Assembly: GCA_030280995.1 (NCBI GenBank)
Contig: JASXTE010000017.1
Coordinates: 10,130,498 to 10,194,497, forward strand
DNA: 64,000 bases
From: Hemileia vastatrix
Lineage: Eukaryota > Basidiomycota > Pucciniomycetes > Pucciniales > Zaghouaniaceae
Reading direction: 5' to 3'
The notes beneath the pieces were generated by a model. It saw only the letters and a list, made by a program, of their open reading frames with translations, ran no database searches and had not been told where the DNA came from. The stretch's first letter is position 1. The number at the start of each line of letters is the position of its first letter. Made by a program: the position numbers and the translations under genes. Positions 10,746 to 20,412 of the stretch are shown here, in pieces.

Positions 10746-11264
10746 TTTCATGTTGCATAATCCATATTTATAATATGCAATATACAAAATTTATACAAAA
10801 ATGAAAATTATGAATTCTCAAAGCATATGGAATAGTTCCTAATTCATAGTGCATATTACATATTGCATAATGGATATGCATGGAAACAGTGCATACAATA
10901 TGGTTTTCATATTGAATAGAAAATCAGAGACAAGCTTCATCTTCTAACTTCCATCATGTTTTTTCACTTCATGCTATGGTAGGGGTGAAGCAAAAAAATT
11001 GTTTTTCATATTGATCCTCCCAAAAAAAAAAAAAAAAAAGCCATTATATTATGTCTCTCTTGGTAAGAATGATAATTGTATCTTCTTTGAGCTGTGTTAC
11101 ACATGCAGACAATATAAGTCTGGTAGCTCATCAACCATTTTTGAAAAGTGTGCATTTGCACACTTGCACAAAAATGGTGGTCACTCAATTTTTTTGAACC
11201 TGTTCATCACCTGCTCATTGGATTTACATGAATATTTGGGTTACCATAGCTTAAAGTTCATATT
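10746..11264. other. Left flank of the Harbinger element
   Basis: No gene recognised. It includes palindromic GCATAATGGATATGCAT-like sequence at about 10870 and an A-tract at 11022-11038. The last ~55 bp (11210-11264) recur at about 18140-18195, which gives an empty-site comparison for the insertion. Confidence 0.55.
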
Positions 11265-11282
11265 AGGGGGTGTCAGTTCTGG
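11265..11282 (+). repeat. Harbinger 5' terminal inverted repeat
   Basis: AGGGGGTGTCAGTTCTGG, preceded by the target duplication ATT. It pairs with 17975-17992 at 17 of 18 positions. Confidence 0.85.
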
Positions 11283-11602
11283 CGAATTGGCACTTAAAAA
11301 TCCACACACAAATTTGACCAAATCCGCACTTATCTAAGTGTGGATTTATGAAACCCACTAGCTCCAAGACTGGTGGATTTCAAAAGTGAAACAAGTCACT
11401 TATTTCACTCAAATCTTCACTTTCTCAATGAAAAGTGCTGGTTTCACTATTCTGCACATCTCACTGATTTTTCAGCATCATCTCATTCATATGAAGCACT
11501 CCGCAGCATAACACTTCTCATTCACACACAGCACTCCACAGCATAAAATTTCATATCTCTTAACATTGTGCATCATCTTCATTTTTCTACCATATAAGAG
11601 TC

Positions 11603-12853
11603 ATGCCTTCCTCACTCTCAAATTGTGATAAGCTACATCAAGCAATGACTTTCATAGCTCTTCATCTGCTCTTGGACTTTGATTTCAAATCTGATTCTGG
11701 CATTGAAGAAGATTTACTTTTTTTATCTAAAATAACCAAGAAACATTACCTTCTTCCTAGAAAGCCTCAAGTACTTCAGACCCCCAAGTACACTATCCAA
11801 ATAATTCTAAACCTATCTGTACCCAGTTTTAGACAGGTTTTAAGGACTTCTCAGGAATGTTTCCTTAAATTGCTTCATCTTATAGAGAATCACCCCGTCT
11901 TTCACAATAATTCTCAAAAGCCACAACATGATCTATTAATTCAATTGGCCTTCACAATATGTCATTTGGGTTCCAATATTAATGGATCTACCTTGAGACG
12001 TTTGGAAAATGTCTTTGATTTAGGCTATGATTCTGTTAACACTTATACAAAACATTGCATCACTGCTATCAACTCGTTGGAATCTCAACTTTTCCCCTTT
12101 CCAACAAAAGAAGAGCAACTTGAATCATCTCAGGTTATGCAAACAGAGGGCTTCCAAGGATGTATTGGTTTTGTTGATGATACTACTTTTCCTTTGTGTC
12201 AGAAACCTGCTCATGGTGGAAACAATTACTTTGACCATAAAAAGAGGTAGCTTATTTTTAATTCTTTGCATTCTTTTTCATACTAACACAAGCAACTATA
12301 TCTTCTCTATATATATTCAATTTATGTGCAGCTTATTTGTGATGTCAACAAAAAACTTATATCTTTCTTTTCTGGCTATCCTGGATCATGTCATGATTCC
12401 TACATCTTTAAAAGAATGCAAATATCAAAAGAGCCTGAAATTTTGTTTGATGAAGATTTTTATCTTCAGGCTGTATCAGCTTATGTGAATGGAATATATG
12501 TACTTCCTGCATTTTGTGGAGCAGCTTCAGAAGACAGTCGAAATTCCAAGTTCAACAATCATTTGGAAAAGTCAAGAGTCCATATTGAACATTCTATTGA
12601 AATCTTGAAAGGTCATTTTTCCAGCCTAAGGGAATTAAGAAGTCCTCTTAAATATAGTTCCAAAATGAAGGCTGTCATCAACTGAATTATGTGTTGCACC
12701 ATACTTCATAACCTACTTGCTGACCTCAAAGATCAATGGTTAGAGTTGTATGAAGATAATGAAGTTGAAACTCCTCCAAATATATCCAACACTTCAACTT
12801 CTCAAACCACTAGCATAAGGTCAAAAATTCATCCAATCACACTAGCACATTAG
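11603..12853 (+). pseudogene. PIF/Harbinger DDE transposase (disrupted)
   Basis: This is the nuclease that would cut at the terminal repeats. The first 215 codons (11603-12247) are open and contain the family-like segments S-V-P-S-F-R-Q and G-C-I-G-F-V-D-D-T-T-F-P-L, with the first catalytic Asp at residue 192. After an intron or frameshift (about 12245-12310) the frame resumes with Q-L-I-C-D-V-N-K-K, P-G-S-C-H-D-S (second Asp) and S-R-V-H-I-E-H-S-I (catalytic Glu). The DDE triad is thus preserved. A TGA at about 12683 replaces what is normally a Trp codon, and the sequence then continues in frame (I-M-C-C-T-I-L-H-N-L) to TAG 12851-12853. The total of about 390 codons is normal for the family. 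Confidence 0.85.
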
Positions 12854-12998
12854 GAGTATTAGCTATGATTTATTCTTAAACTTTTTTCTTCTCTTTAGAC
12901 TTTGTAATCACATTATAATTTCTAAAAATCATTTACTAAATATAATTTTCTAATGATTTACATGCTTTTTGGTAATAATAATACAATTGTTCCATGTT

Positions 12999-14405
12999 TT
13001 AAGTATTATCATCTAAAATTGATGAAAGAAAGGTATCATGTAAAAATTCCAACTTTTCTTTTTCTTTCATAGAAATATAGTCCAACATATCTATATTTGG
13101 AATTAAAATTTTTAAATTTTTAACAGAATTGGCTAATTTTTTACTTATCTGGATGGATGACCTAAGCCTTGAAAAATTTCCAAACTCTTTGACAGGTGTT
13201 GTTTTATGGTATAGCATATTATCTGGTCATATAACAACCCATATTCCATCACACTTTTCAAGCTCAACCATGTATTTCAATTCAGGATATATAAAATGAC
13301 CTCTATTCTGCCTTGGAATATTGCTGCCCTAAGAGCATCCATTAAAAAGTCCATATAAAGTTGTTGGAAACCACACACCTAAACTAAGTTCACTGTTGTC
13401 CAAATCCTTATGGGGAGAATTTGAAAACCCATCTGAAGCCCATGTTAGATTTCCCCCAAAAGCCCCCACCCCATTATAACAAGCAAGGTCTATCTCAGTT
13501 CCAAGATTCAAAGATTCCTCATAGTACTTCTTTGCTAATAGTTTGAATAGGTAAGAATAAAATGAAAATATAACTCCAAGTGACTCCCTCACTTCCCCAT
13601 CATCTATTTTTAAATTTTGGTAGAGACCTGAAGCATCATTCAGCTTTTTGAATTTGGAAATTTAAAATTTGTAACTTACTTATATCAAATACATGTTGAC
13701 TCCCTAACCGTTCTCCAGCAGTAAACATATTTACCTCTCCCCCTGCTTCCAGATGAGCACCATTGGTCTTGATCTGGTGTCTTAATAATTTTATGTACCT
13801 GCAGCATTTCTTAGCATCCTCCAGTTTACCAAGTTCAGCCAATTCCTTCACTTCAAATGACTTCACTATAAAAGAATGAATATTTTTATTTTTAGGTTGA
13901 ATAGCTGAAGGCCTTTCTTAGACATGTGAAATTTGGTAGGTGCCTTTTTTGTGTGTTCCAGGACATGATGAGAGTAATGGCTCATTTGTTTACAATCCCT
14001 CCAGAAGTAGATAATCCTTATACCAAGCCTTTCAAAGTCAGAACCAACATCCACCATGAAATATGGGGGGTGGACTTGCTAGAAAGTCCACAACCTTTGA
14101 CTCAAATTCACCACAGATTGAACACACATTGAGCTATTAACAAAGGAACCATACAATCAGGGATGAGCACCACTCAGTAGAACAGTTTTAGGTGGGTGTT
14201 CAAGTAGAGTTAAATCTGAGTGAAGTATGAGTTCAGTCTGAGTTCCATCTGAATTCTGTTTGAGTTCAGGTTGGGGACTTGCTAGCAAGGCCACCCCCTA
14301 TATTGTGTAGTGATCATCTTTGCAACTTTCACCAGCCAATTACATTTGAGAAGATTTTTTTGGTCAACCATTGTGCCTTTGTCCACCCATTTAGATGATC
14401 TAGCT
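12999..14405 (-). pseudogene. TET/JBP-like 2-oxoglutarate/Fe(II) dioxygenase (disrupted)
   Basis: TET/JBP enzymes oxidise 5-methylpyrimidines in DNA; basidiomycetes have large TE-linked expansions. Read from 14405 downward. The N-terminal part is interrupted by a MITE (14052-14312). Next come K-F-H-M-S-K-K-G, a 1-bp frameshift near 13895, and H-Q-I-K-T-N-G-A. An intron at 13628-13679 (GTAAGT...CAG) restores frame. The Fe-binding motif is S-P-H-K-D-L-D (His 13410-13412, Asp 13404-13406), preceded by G-N-L-T-W-A-S-D-G-F. The C-terminal part has G-H-F-I-Y-P, C-D-G-I-W, the distal His (L-Y-H-K-T-T-P, 13206-13208) and the 2OG-binding Arg in R-L-R-S-S-I-Q-I-S. In-frame stops at 13329-13331 (TAG) and 13227-13229 (TGA) both fit C-to-T changes. 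All metal and co-substrate residues survive. Assignment is from motif order and my memory of rust homologues. Confidence 0.75.
14052..14312 (+). mobile_element. CACTA-type MITE, 261 bp, copy C1
   Basis: The left terminus CACCATGAAATATGGGGGG and right terminus (reverse complement) CACTACACAATATAGGGGG are each followed by a form of the palindrome GGACTTGCTAGCAAGTCC. The target duplication is ATC (14049-14051, 14313-14315). Subterminal tandem 11-mers of the type TGAGTTCAGTC/TGAGTTCCATC occur near the right end. CACTA termini with 3-bp duplications and subterminal repeats define the superfamily. There is no coding capacity. It splits the TET/JBP gene. Confidence 0.85.
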
Positions 14406-14439
14406 CTGAAATTAAAAAAAATTTAGTTATATAGAAAAG

Positions 14440-14790
14440 AAAAGAAAAAAGCAAAAAAAAAATTCAGCAAATTTTTATGATGGCATAAGGTCTACAGCTA
14501 ATGAAACCAACATGCTCAGTATCTCAATAAATTTTTTTATTTAAAATCAATACAAATTTGTCCTGGTTGGGTTTAATATAATTCTTAAATAAAATTAAAA
14601 AAATTAAATAAAAGAAAAAGAAAAATGAAATAAAAGAAAAGAAAAAAACAAAAAAATTGTCAGCAACTTTTTATGATAGCATAAGGTCTACAACTAATTA
14701 AACCAACATGCAGAGTATCTTAAGAAAATTTTGAAAAGGAATTCAAACCAATTTGGTCCTTGTTGGGTTTCAGGGAAGATTCTTCAGACT
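14440..14790 (+). repeat. Two-unit tandem duplication, ~196-bp period
   Basis: The block TTTTTATGATGGCATAAGG followed by TCTACAGCTAATGAAACC (from about 14470) recurs at about 14667 with few changes, including the CAACATGC...AGTATCT segment and the GTTGGGTTT end. Each unit is preceded by an A/G-rich AAAAGAAAAG stretch. It lies inside the Harbinger element; no function is visible. Confidence 0.7.
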
Positions 14791-14904
14791 GCCTGGAAAA
14801 GGCCTACCTTTTATGCCTTCAGATTTGGTTGAAGCCCCATTTTAAAAAATTTTTTGTTGCCCTAGTTGTTTTTTTTTAATAATTTTTTTTTTGCTTTTTT
14901 TGTC

Positions 14905-15105
14905 CCAACAGACTTGCTTCTTCTGGGGCGACTTTTCATTTTTGGAAAAAAAAAATTTTTAGCCCCATTTATTCGTGCCCCAGCAGAGAAATTCTTCTGG
15001 GGGAAAAAAAAATTACATGGTTGCCCCAGAAGACTTGCTTCTGCTTGGGAAAAAAAATTACATGGTTTCCACAGAAAACTTGCTTCTGCTGGGGCAACTA
15101 CTTGG
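14905..15105 (+). repeat. ~50-bp degenerate tandem repeat with hairpin core
   Basis: About four units of GCCCCAGnAGACTTGCTTCTGCTGGGG-type sequence separated by A-tracts (AAAAAAAAATTACATGGTT). The two ends of each core are complementary (CCCCAGCAG / CTGCTGGGG), so each can fold. Frames on both strands here are by-products of the repeat. Confidence 0.65.
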
Positions 15106-15429
15106 CACAATTTGCTTGCAATTGCAAGAAACTTGTGAAAAAGAATTCTTGCTTGAAAACTTTATGTCTCAAAGAAAAAAATGATGCTGTGTGTTCTCTC
15201 TTGACATGACTTTATTTTTATTCATTAGATTTTATCTAGGCCTGGTAGTGGTATGGCTCCAGTAGAGGGAGAAAAAGTTGCTAGGTTTGGGCCAGATACC
15301 TCCCTCAAGATTTTTAAAGAGTCGCAGTGGTCAAGAATGTAGTTTTTTTGGTATTTTTTTTAATTCACAATTTTTTTCTTTTTCTTGCTTTCTTTTTAAT
15401 TATTTTTATGCTTGAAAGTTGATTGAAGT

Positions 15430-16200
15430 CACGTGCTGAAAAGACGCAGTGTCTTTTCTGCTGCATGACTTTATTTCCATTTCTCTGGTTCAAAATGTCA
15501 GATGGACTACAGGAAAGTAAGATTGTGGTGAAACTAAGTAAAAGAAATGTAATACTAACATCACACTGCATCATTTTCAATGATTTTGCCAAAATCTTGT
15601 TCAATATTTAAGAATAGTCAGATAATACTTGAGTTAGCATCTTGTATGGACAATCAAAAAGGAGAAAAAAAGAATGTAGTATTAAGAAACAACAGGTCAC
15701 TTGCTGAAAAGAGGCAGCATCTTTTCTGCTCACTTGAAATTTTTGCATTGCATCAGTAAATTTGAAAGAAATTAAAGAGGTATAATAGACAGATAAGCCT
15801 TGAGTTAGAGTCTTGTATGGTAAATCAAAAAGGAGAAAAAAAGAATGTAGTGTTGATAAAAGACAGTTCACATGCTGAAAAGATGCAACATCTTTTCTAC
15901 TCACTTGAAAGTTTTCCATTGCATCAGTAAATTTGAAAGAAATCAAAGAGGTAGAATAGACAGATAAACCTTGAGTTAGCATCTTGTATGGTCAATAAAA
16001 AAGAAGAAAGAAAGAATTTAGTGTTGAGAAAAGACAGGTCATGTGCTGAAAAGATGCAGCTTCTTTTCTGCTCACTTGTAAGTTTTGCATTGCATCAGTA
16101 AATTTGAAAAAGAATTAATGAAGTCTAGCTGAAAACTTGAACTATAGAAATTGAAATAAATTCACATGATGGAAAAGACGCTGAGTCTTTTCAGCACGTG
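15430..16200. mobile_element. Hairpin-ended repeat element with 171-bp tandem units
   Basis: The ends are inverted repeats: CACGTGCTGAAAAGACGCAG at 15430 and, in reverse complement from 16200, CACGTGCTGAAAAGACTCAG. Each end is itself a hairpin (GAAAAGAC...GTCTTTTC). Between them are three ~171-bp head-to-tail units (GAGTTAGCATCTTGTATGG at about 15631, 15802 and 15973), each containing another GAAAAGATGC-AG-CATCTTTTC hairpin. The 171-bp period is divisible by three, so one reverse-strand frame runs through about two units; I regard that as incidental. A target duplication is not clear. Probably a non-autonomous element nested in the Harbinger. Confidence 0.65.
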
Positions 16201-16950
16201 AATTAAACACAATTCAGGCACAAAAATAATCAAAAAATGTAAAAAAAAATTTGTAAAAGACTATAAATTCAAGTAATTTTTTAATTTCCTCATAAGTTTG
16301 GCCATTTTTTATAAATTGCCTAATAAATTCTTTTTTTTTAAATTTTCTTACTTTTCCAATTCACAACTTGCCATTTCTCTTTGAAATTCATGTTCTTTTA
16401 ATTTCTCTGAGCAAAGATGAACTCTTTTCATCCCCTCTGCCTCAAATCTGGACTTTTCAAAATTAGATTGAAGCAAAAATAATTTTCCTCCAAATCTAAG
16501 GCCCTTTGATCTTTCATTAGCATATGATCAAACATCATCTTCTAAAAGTCAAGGGCATTTTTTTCAATACATTATATTTCTACAAAAAGAGAAATGAAAC
16601 AAATAAGTTATTGAATAAGATATATAGTGACTTACTCTTACTTATATCTTTTTTCTCAAAATAATCATCAAGGGATCCAAGGAGCTGGATGAAGTATTAC
16701 AACATTTTAAAAGATGGTTCAAGTTCATTGATGTTGAGGCTTGATGCTTTAGTTTGGAATTTGAGCTAGAGGGTTCAGGAAGCTCATCTCAAGCAGCTTC
16801 CAAAGCGTGATTCTCATTTGTGGGATTGATAATCTTTTTTGGAATTTGAGTTTAAGTAGGAGTAGGAGGAGACTAGAAAAGAAAGAAGGAAAGAAAGAAA
16901 GAAAGAAAGAGAAATTTAGAGAAGAATTTAAGAAAAAAAGAAAAAGTAAA
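16201..16950. other. Harbinger interior, no gene recognised
   Basis: AT-rich. It holds a GAAA microsatellite at about 16876-16912. Only the beginning of the disrupted Myb/SANT-like gene borders it on the right. Confidence 0.5.
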
Positions 16951-16959
16951 CATTTATCA

Positions 16960-17629
16960 GGCTCTGAGGACTCAGATCTGCTCCAAACTAATTTTTCTGC
17001 TTGATAGTCAGGATCATCTTTGGCTGAACTATGGTGAGAGGCTTCAGGGGATTTATCTCCTTCAAGTAAAGGTGTTTCAGGAGTATTATAGGACGGTTTG
17101 GATCCAGAGGGTATATCCTTAGTTGTATTGTGTAGAAAAAAAGGGTTGACATCAACTCAGGAACCAAAAGAATATTTATTTCCTCATAGTAAGGAAAAAT
17201 GATATTGAGCTTTTTGGAAACAGTAGTAATTCCAATCTCTAAATCCTCATCATTTACACCAAAGCCAGTGGAATTGGAAGCAAAATGAGCCTTTTTATAT
17301 TTTTATTGATAACTTTTGAACTTCTCCTTCATTTGCTTAGGAGTGATGTTGATTCTCCCTTTGGTTTTTTTCTTTACTTCATTTTCCATCAACAAGAAGC
17401 CATTTACCTTTGATGAAGGTGGACTTCCAATGCAGGTGGACTTCTCACATCCAATAAATGCATCATAATTTGATTTTATATTGAGGAAGTTGATGATGAC
17501 AAGATAGTCTTCCTTTTTTAGCTGTCCAGACTTTGGTTTCTCAGGTGAGGGGCTAGCATTACAAGGAGACTTTTGTGATGAATAATTTTTTTGAGATGCC
17601 TTTTGAGTGTTGTATTTTTGGAGAGGCAT
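16960..17629 (-). pseudogene. Harbinger accessory ORF, Myb/SANT-like DNA-binding protein (disrupted)
   Basis: PIF/Harbinger elements usually need a second, Myb/SANT-like protein for nuclear import and end binding. The first 108 codons (17629-17306) contain K-K-E-D-Y-L-V-I-I-N-F-L, S-N-Y-D-A-F-I-G and I-T-P-K-Q-M-K-E-K-F-K-S-Y. That fits the Myb/SANT-like domain of fungal TE proteins ('D-Y...Y..I.G....T....K..F..Y'). A TAA at about 17303-17305 follows, then K-K-A-H-F and T-G-F-G-V-N-D-E-D-L-E-I-G-I continue in frame. After a frameshift near 17150 a Ser/Pro/Glu-rich tail follows (T-P-E-T-P-L-L-E-G-D, then S-E-S-S-E-P-D). It is transcribed opposite to the transposase, with its start about 345 bp inside the right terminus. 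Confidence 0.65.
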
Positions 17630-17974
17630 TATGAAACTGGTATGTTACAAGAAAAGAGATTAAGAAAGAGGTTGAAAAAAAACAATAGGAAAAACATGCC
17701 TAGTTAAAATGTTGCAATAAAATGTTTCAAATCTCAGTGAAGATGTAAGAGGGGATGGAGATCAGTGTGTCACATGTGACAGGGATGGTATGGGAAAGGA
17801 AGGTCTGATGTGGCCAACATGTGGTTGTGAAAAAAAAAATCACAAAAAAAGTGCTGATTTGAGGTCAGAACTGACACCCATTTGTGAAAAAAGTGACTTA
17901 TTTGCAAAATTTAAGTGCTGGTTTGTAAGTGCTGATTTGGGTTGAAATCTGCACTTAAGTTAAGTGAAGATTTT
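17630..17974. other. Right subterminal region of the Harbinger element
   Basis: Non-coding. It has repeated AAGTGCTG and GTGACTTATTT motifs that match the left subterminal region (11380-11450), as expected for transposase-binding sequence. It would also contain the promoter of the reverse-strand ORF. Confidence 0.55.
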
Positions 17975-17992
17975 CCAGAACTGAAACCCCCT
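17975..17992 (-). repeat. Harbinger 3' terminal inverted repeat
   Basis: CCAGAACTGAAACCCCCT, followed by the target duplication ATT (17993-17995). Confidence 0.85.
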
Positions 17993-18314
17993 ATTATATG
18001 GTTCCAATACTTGTGGTTTTGCTTTGATGATGTTTTTTTGATGCTGCTTAGATTATTTCATTCAGCAATTGTCAAGTCATTATTAAATTTACTTTTTGGT
18101 CTAAATTATGTTTAATAAAGTTTTTTTAAAACCATTTGCCACCTTCTAATGGGATTTACAAGAATATTTAGTTACCATGGACTAAATCTCATATTATATG
18201 GTTATAATATTTGTAATTTTTCTTTGAGGATGGGTTTTGTTTTAATGGTGCATCAATCATGTCAACTGAAAACTTTCTGGATATAGATTATGGAAAATTG
18301 TGACATGTGAAATT
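17993..18314. other. Right flank of Harbinger with an empty-site-like paralogue
   Basis: The segment at about 18140-18240 resembles 11210-11264 joined directly to 17996-18060 (shared blocks include GGATTTACA-GAATATT, TTACCAT and CATATTATATGGTT). It therefore looks like an unoccupied tandem copy of the target and supports the inferred element boundaries. Confidence 0.65.
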
Positions 18315-19728
18315 TGAGCAGAAAAATTTTCAGCCTGGATAATACCAGGACTAAGTAAAACATGCATAGAAAAAATGCTAGACACATGTATAGCAAATGG
18401 GGACAATAAGTGAAATTATACTATACGTATACATAAGTGAAATAAGTCAGTTATTACAATATATGCCATTATAATACTTTATATGCATGCATATATCCAC
18501 CTTTTCTAGGCCTTAAGTACTTAATATTAGGTTGGAATATTTTAAGTTAATCTGAAGAGCCTTAGAAATAAGGTTACATGATTTTTAAGAGGACTTAAAG
18601 CTGTTATTTTTATTATTATGGTGAAATAATGAATAAATGTGCTTAAATCACTTAAAATTGAATATCTGTGCTATAAATATTATAATATTAAAATTGAACT
18701 TTGACAGATAAATTTTTCTTTATTAGGACTATTTATTTTTCTGTTCAAATGCATAAAAAAACTTTTCAAATTGATTTTTTTTACACTAGAAATGGCTTCT
18801 GTGTACTGACCTCATGCTCCCTGCTTTTACCCCACGTGCATAGTTTCATTATTAAGAGATCTCCTAATCTCATTATTAGTGCATCAACCGCATTATATGC
18901 ACTAATTTTATTAACAAACTCAATATTGAAGCCCAGAATTCACTACCACACTTGAAATTGCCTATATAGTCAAGGATTTACCCATTCAAGCACCTGCCAA
19001 GAGTCTGCATTCAGCCACCTCACATTTCATGTCTTATTTTGTATTTCACAATTGTTTATAAAGCTATATTGGTCATTTTTAGATGGGTATTTCACATATT
19101 AATTTTTAATAATTAAGAAATTCATTTCTACTGTTAATTCCCTCTAATTAGACATTACATTTAAGTCCTTTCTTTCCTTATTTAGTCTTTTATTTTAAGA
19201 ATTATATGCATATACTCTCATTTTGGTAATTAATCTGTTTTTATGAATTAACACATGTTATTTATTTATTTTGGAATTATATATGGTTCTTCTTTTTATT
19301 GGTTGATCCTTTGTTTGATGGGCATGTATAACTGCTAGGTTGCAGTGTCAATGGTCATGTAAAGGATTGGTAAATCAAGGGGGAACATTGAGGAATTCAT
19401 AAGTATAAAAGGAGAGGGTTTCAGGCTTATATTCTACATTCTTTTACATAAACTTTCAAATATATAACCAAACTATTATAATACATATTCATTAGTACTT
19501 TTAAAGTCTTTTAAATAATGTTTTAAGTCATTATTTCTATTTTTTTACCATCTGTAACCTGAATTCCATTTATAATTAGTGAGAATAAATTACTGAGACC
19601 ACTGCATTAAGATATATTTTATTACTTATTTGAATTTGGAGAGCACTATTCATACTGGACAATTTAAATCTTCTAGACAACTTACTAATCATGATATTCA
19701 CATCTCTGTACTTGAACTAAGCCTGACA
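18315..19728 (+). repeat. LTR of gypsy-D, 5' copy (D1)
   Basis: A 1414-bp block matched by 36438-37850 (1413 bp) and, in part, by 54800-55089 plus 63468-64000. It begins TGAG... and ends ...AAGCCTGACA. A TATAAAAGGAGAGG core promoter lies at about 19404. The match at both sides of gypsy internal regions, the equal length and the promoter support an LTR. The exact ends are inferred from where similarity stops. Confidence 0.7.
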
Positions 19729-20412
19729 ATTGGGGACCTTTCCTCAAGAATTCTGTTAATTTATCTTCCAGTAAGTAAACATTCAAAAATTGCTACAGTA
19801 AATATAATCCCTATAGAAATATTTGGATTAATTACAAAGGATTGGGTCACTACATATAGTGATATCAGAAAAAGGAGCCTAGTTATATAAAAGGTTGTGA
19901 TATCAGAATCAAAATTTCACTACTAATTGAACATAAATTTTTCTTAGTAGTTATCTGCCAATAGAACAATTAAATTTTTAATCTTGAAGATAAAAAAACA
20001 AATAATAAAAACTGATTAATTGATTCTTTTCAACAGAACTTTAAATCCTTTTCTTCCTGGTTTTTAAAATTCATTAAATATTTGGAAAGAAAATTAATGA
20101 AAAATTTATTTTTTAAATATAAAACACAGCTACACATTGTAAACCTATAACATTAAGTGACAACATAAAAACATATTTGACTTTTGGCACCTATAAATTC
20201 ACTATAAAAAACTACAAGTAAGCAAATTATTGACTTTGGTAGTGTTATATATTACTGATAAAACTCCTTCCCGAAGTTTTAAAGAATTATATCTTTATTT
20301 ATTTATACATTACCAACTTGAAAGATTCTTGACAATGTTGACAATGTTAGTAAGGAGGTTAAACCTTAAAGTTTAAGACCCAGAGCTGATAAACCTGTTA
20401 CAGGAAATTCAA
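19729..20412 (+). other. Leader region of gypsy-D copy 1
   Basis: Between the LTR and the first gag codon. The primer-binding site should follow the LTR (ATTGGGGACC...), but I cannot assign a tRNA. The last ~65 bp before gag (AAGACCCAGAGCTGATAAAC...) is shared with gypsy-D copy 2 at 25816-25881. Confidence 0.5.

Larger units (their letters stand above)
11265..17992. mobile_element. PIF/Harbinger-type DNA transposon, 6.7 kb, with extra TET/JBP gene
   Basis: The terminal inverted repeats are AGGGGGTGTCAGTTCTGG (11265-11282) and CCAGAACTGAAACCCCCT (17975-17992), with one mismatch when aligned. Subterminal blocks are shared (GTGACTTATTT / AAGTGCTGGTTT). The element is flanked by a 3-bp duplication ATT (11262-11264, 17993-17995), as for PIF/Harbinger. 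Cargo: DDE transposase (+), TET/JBP dioxygenase (-) and a Myb/SANT-like ORF (-). All genes are disrupted, so the copy is dead. Later insertions sit inside it (CACTA MITE 14052-14312; hairpin element 15430-16200). Confidence 0.85.

Noticed and set aside
13926..14132. 68-codon forward frame opposite the dioxygenase gene
   Set aside because: Half of it is the antisense of the TET/JBP-like gene and the rest is the end of the CACTA MITE.
15608..15982. 124-codon minus-strand frame across the 171-bp repeats
   Set aside because: The frame exists because the repeat length is divisible by three. The translation simply repeats with the DNA unit and looks like no protein domain.
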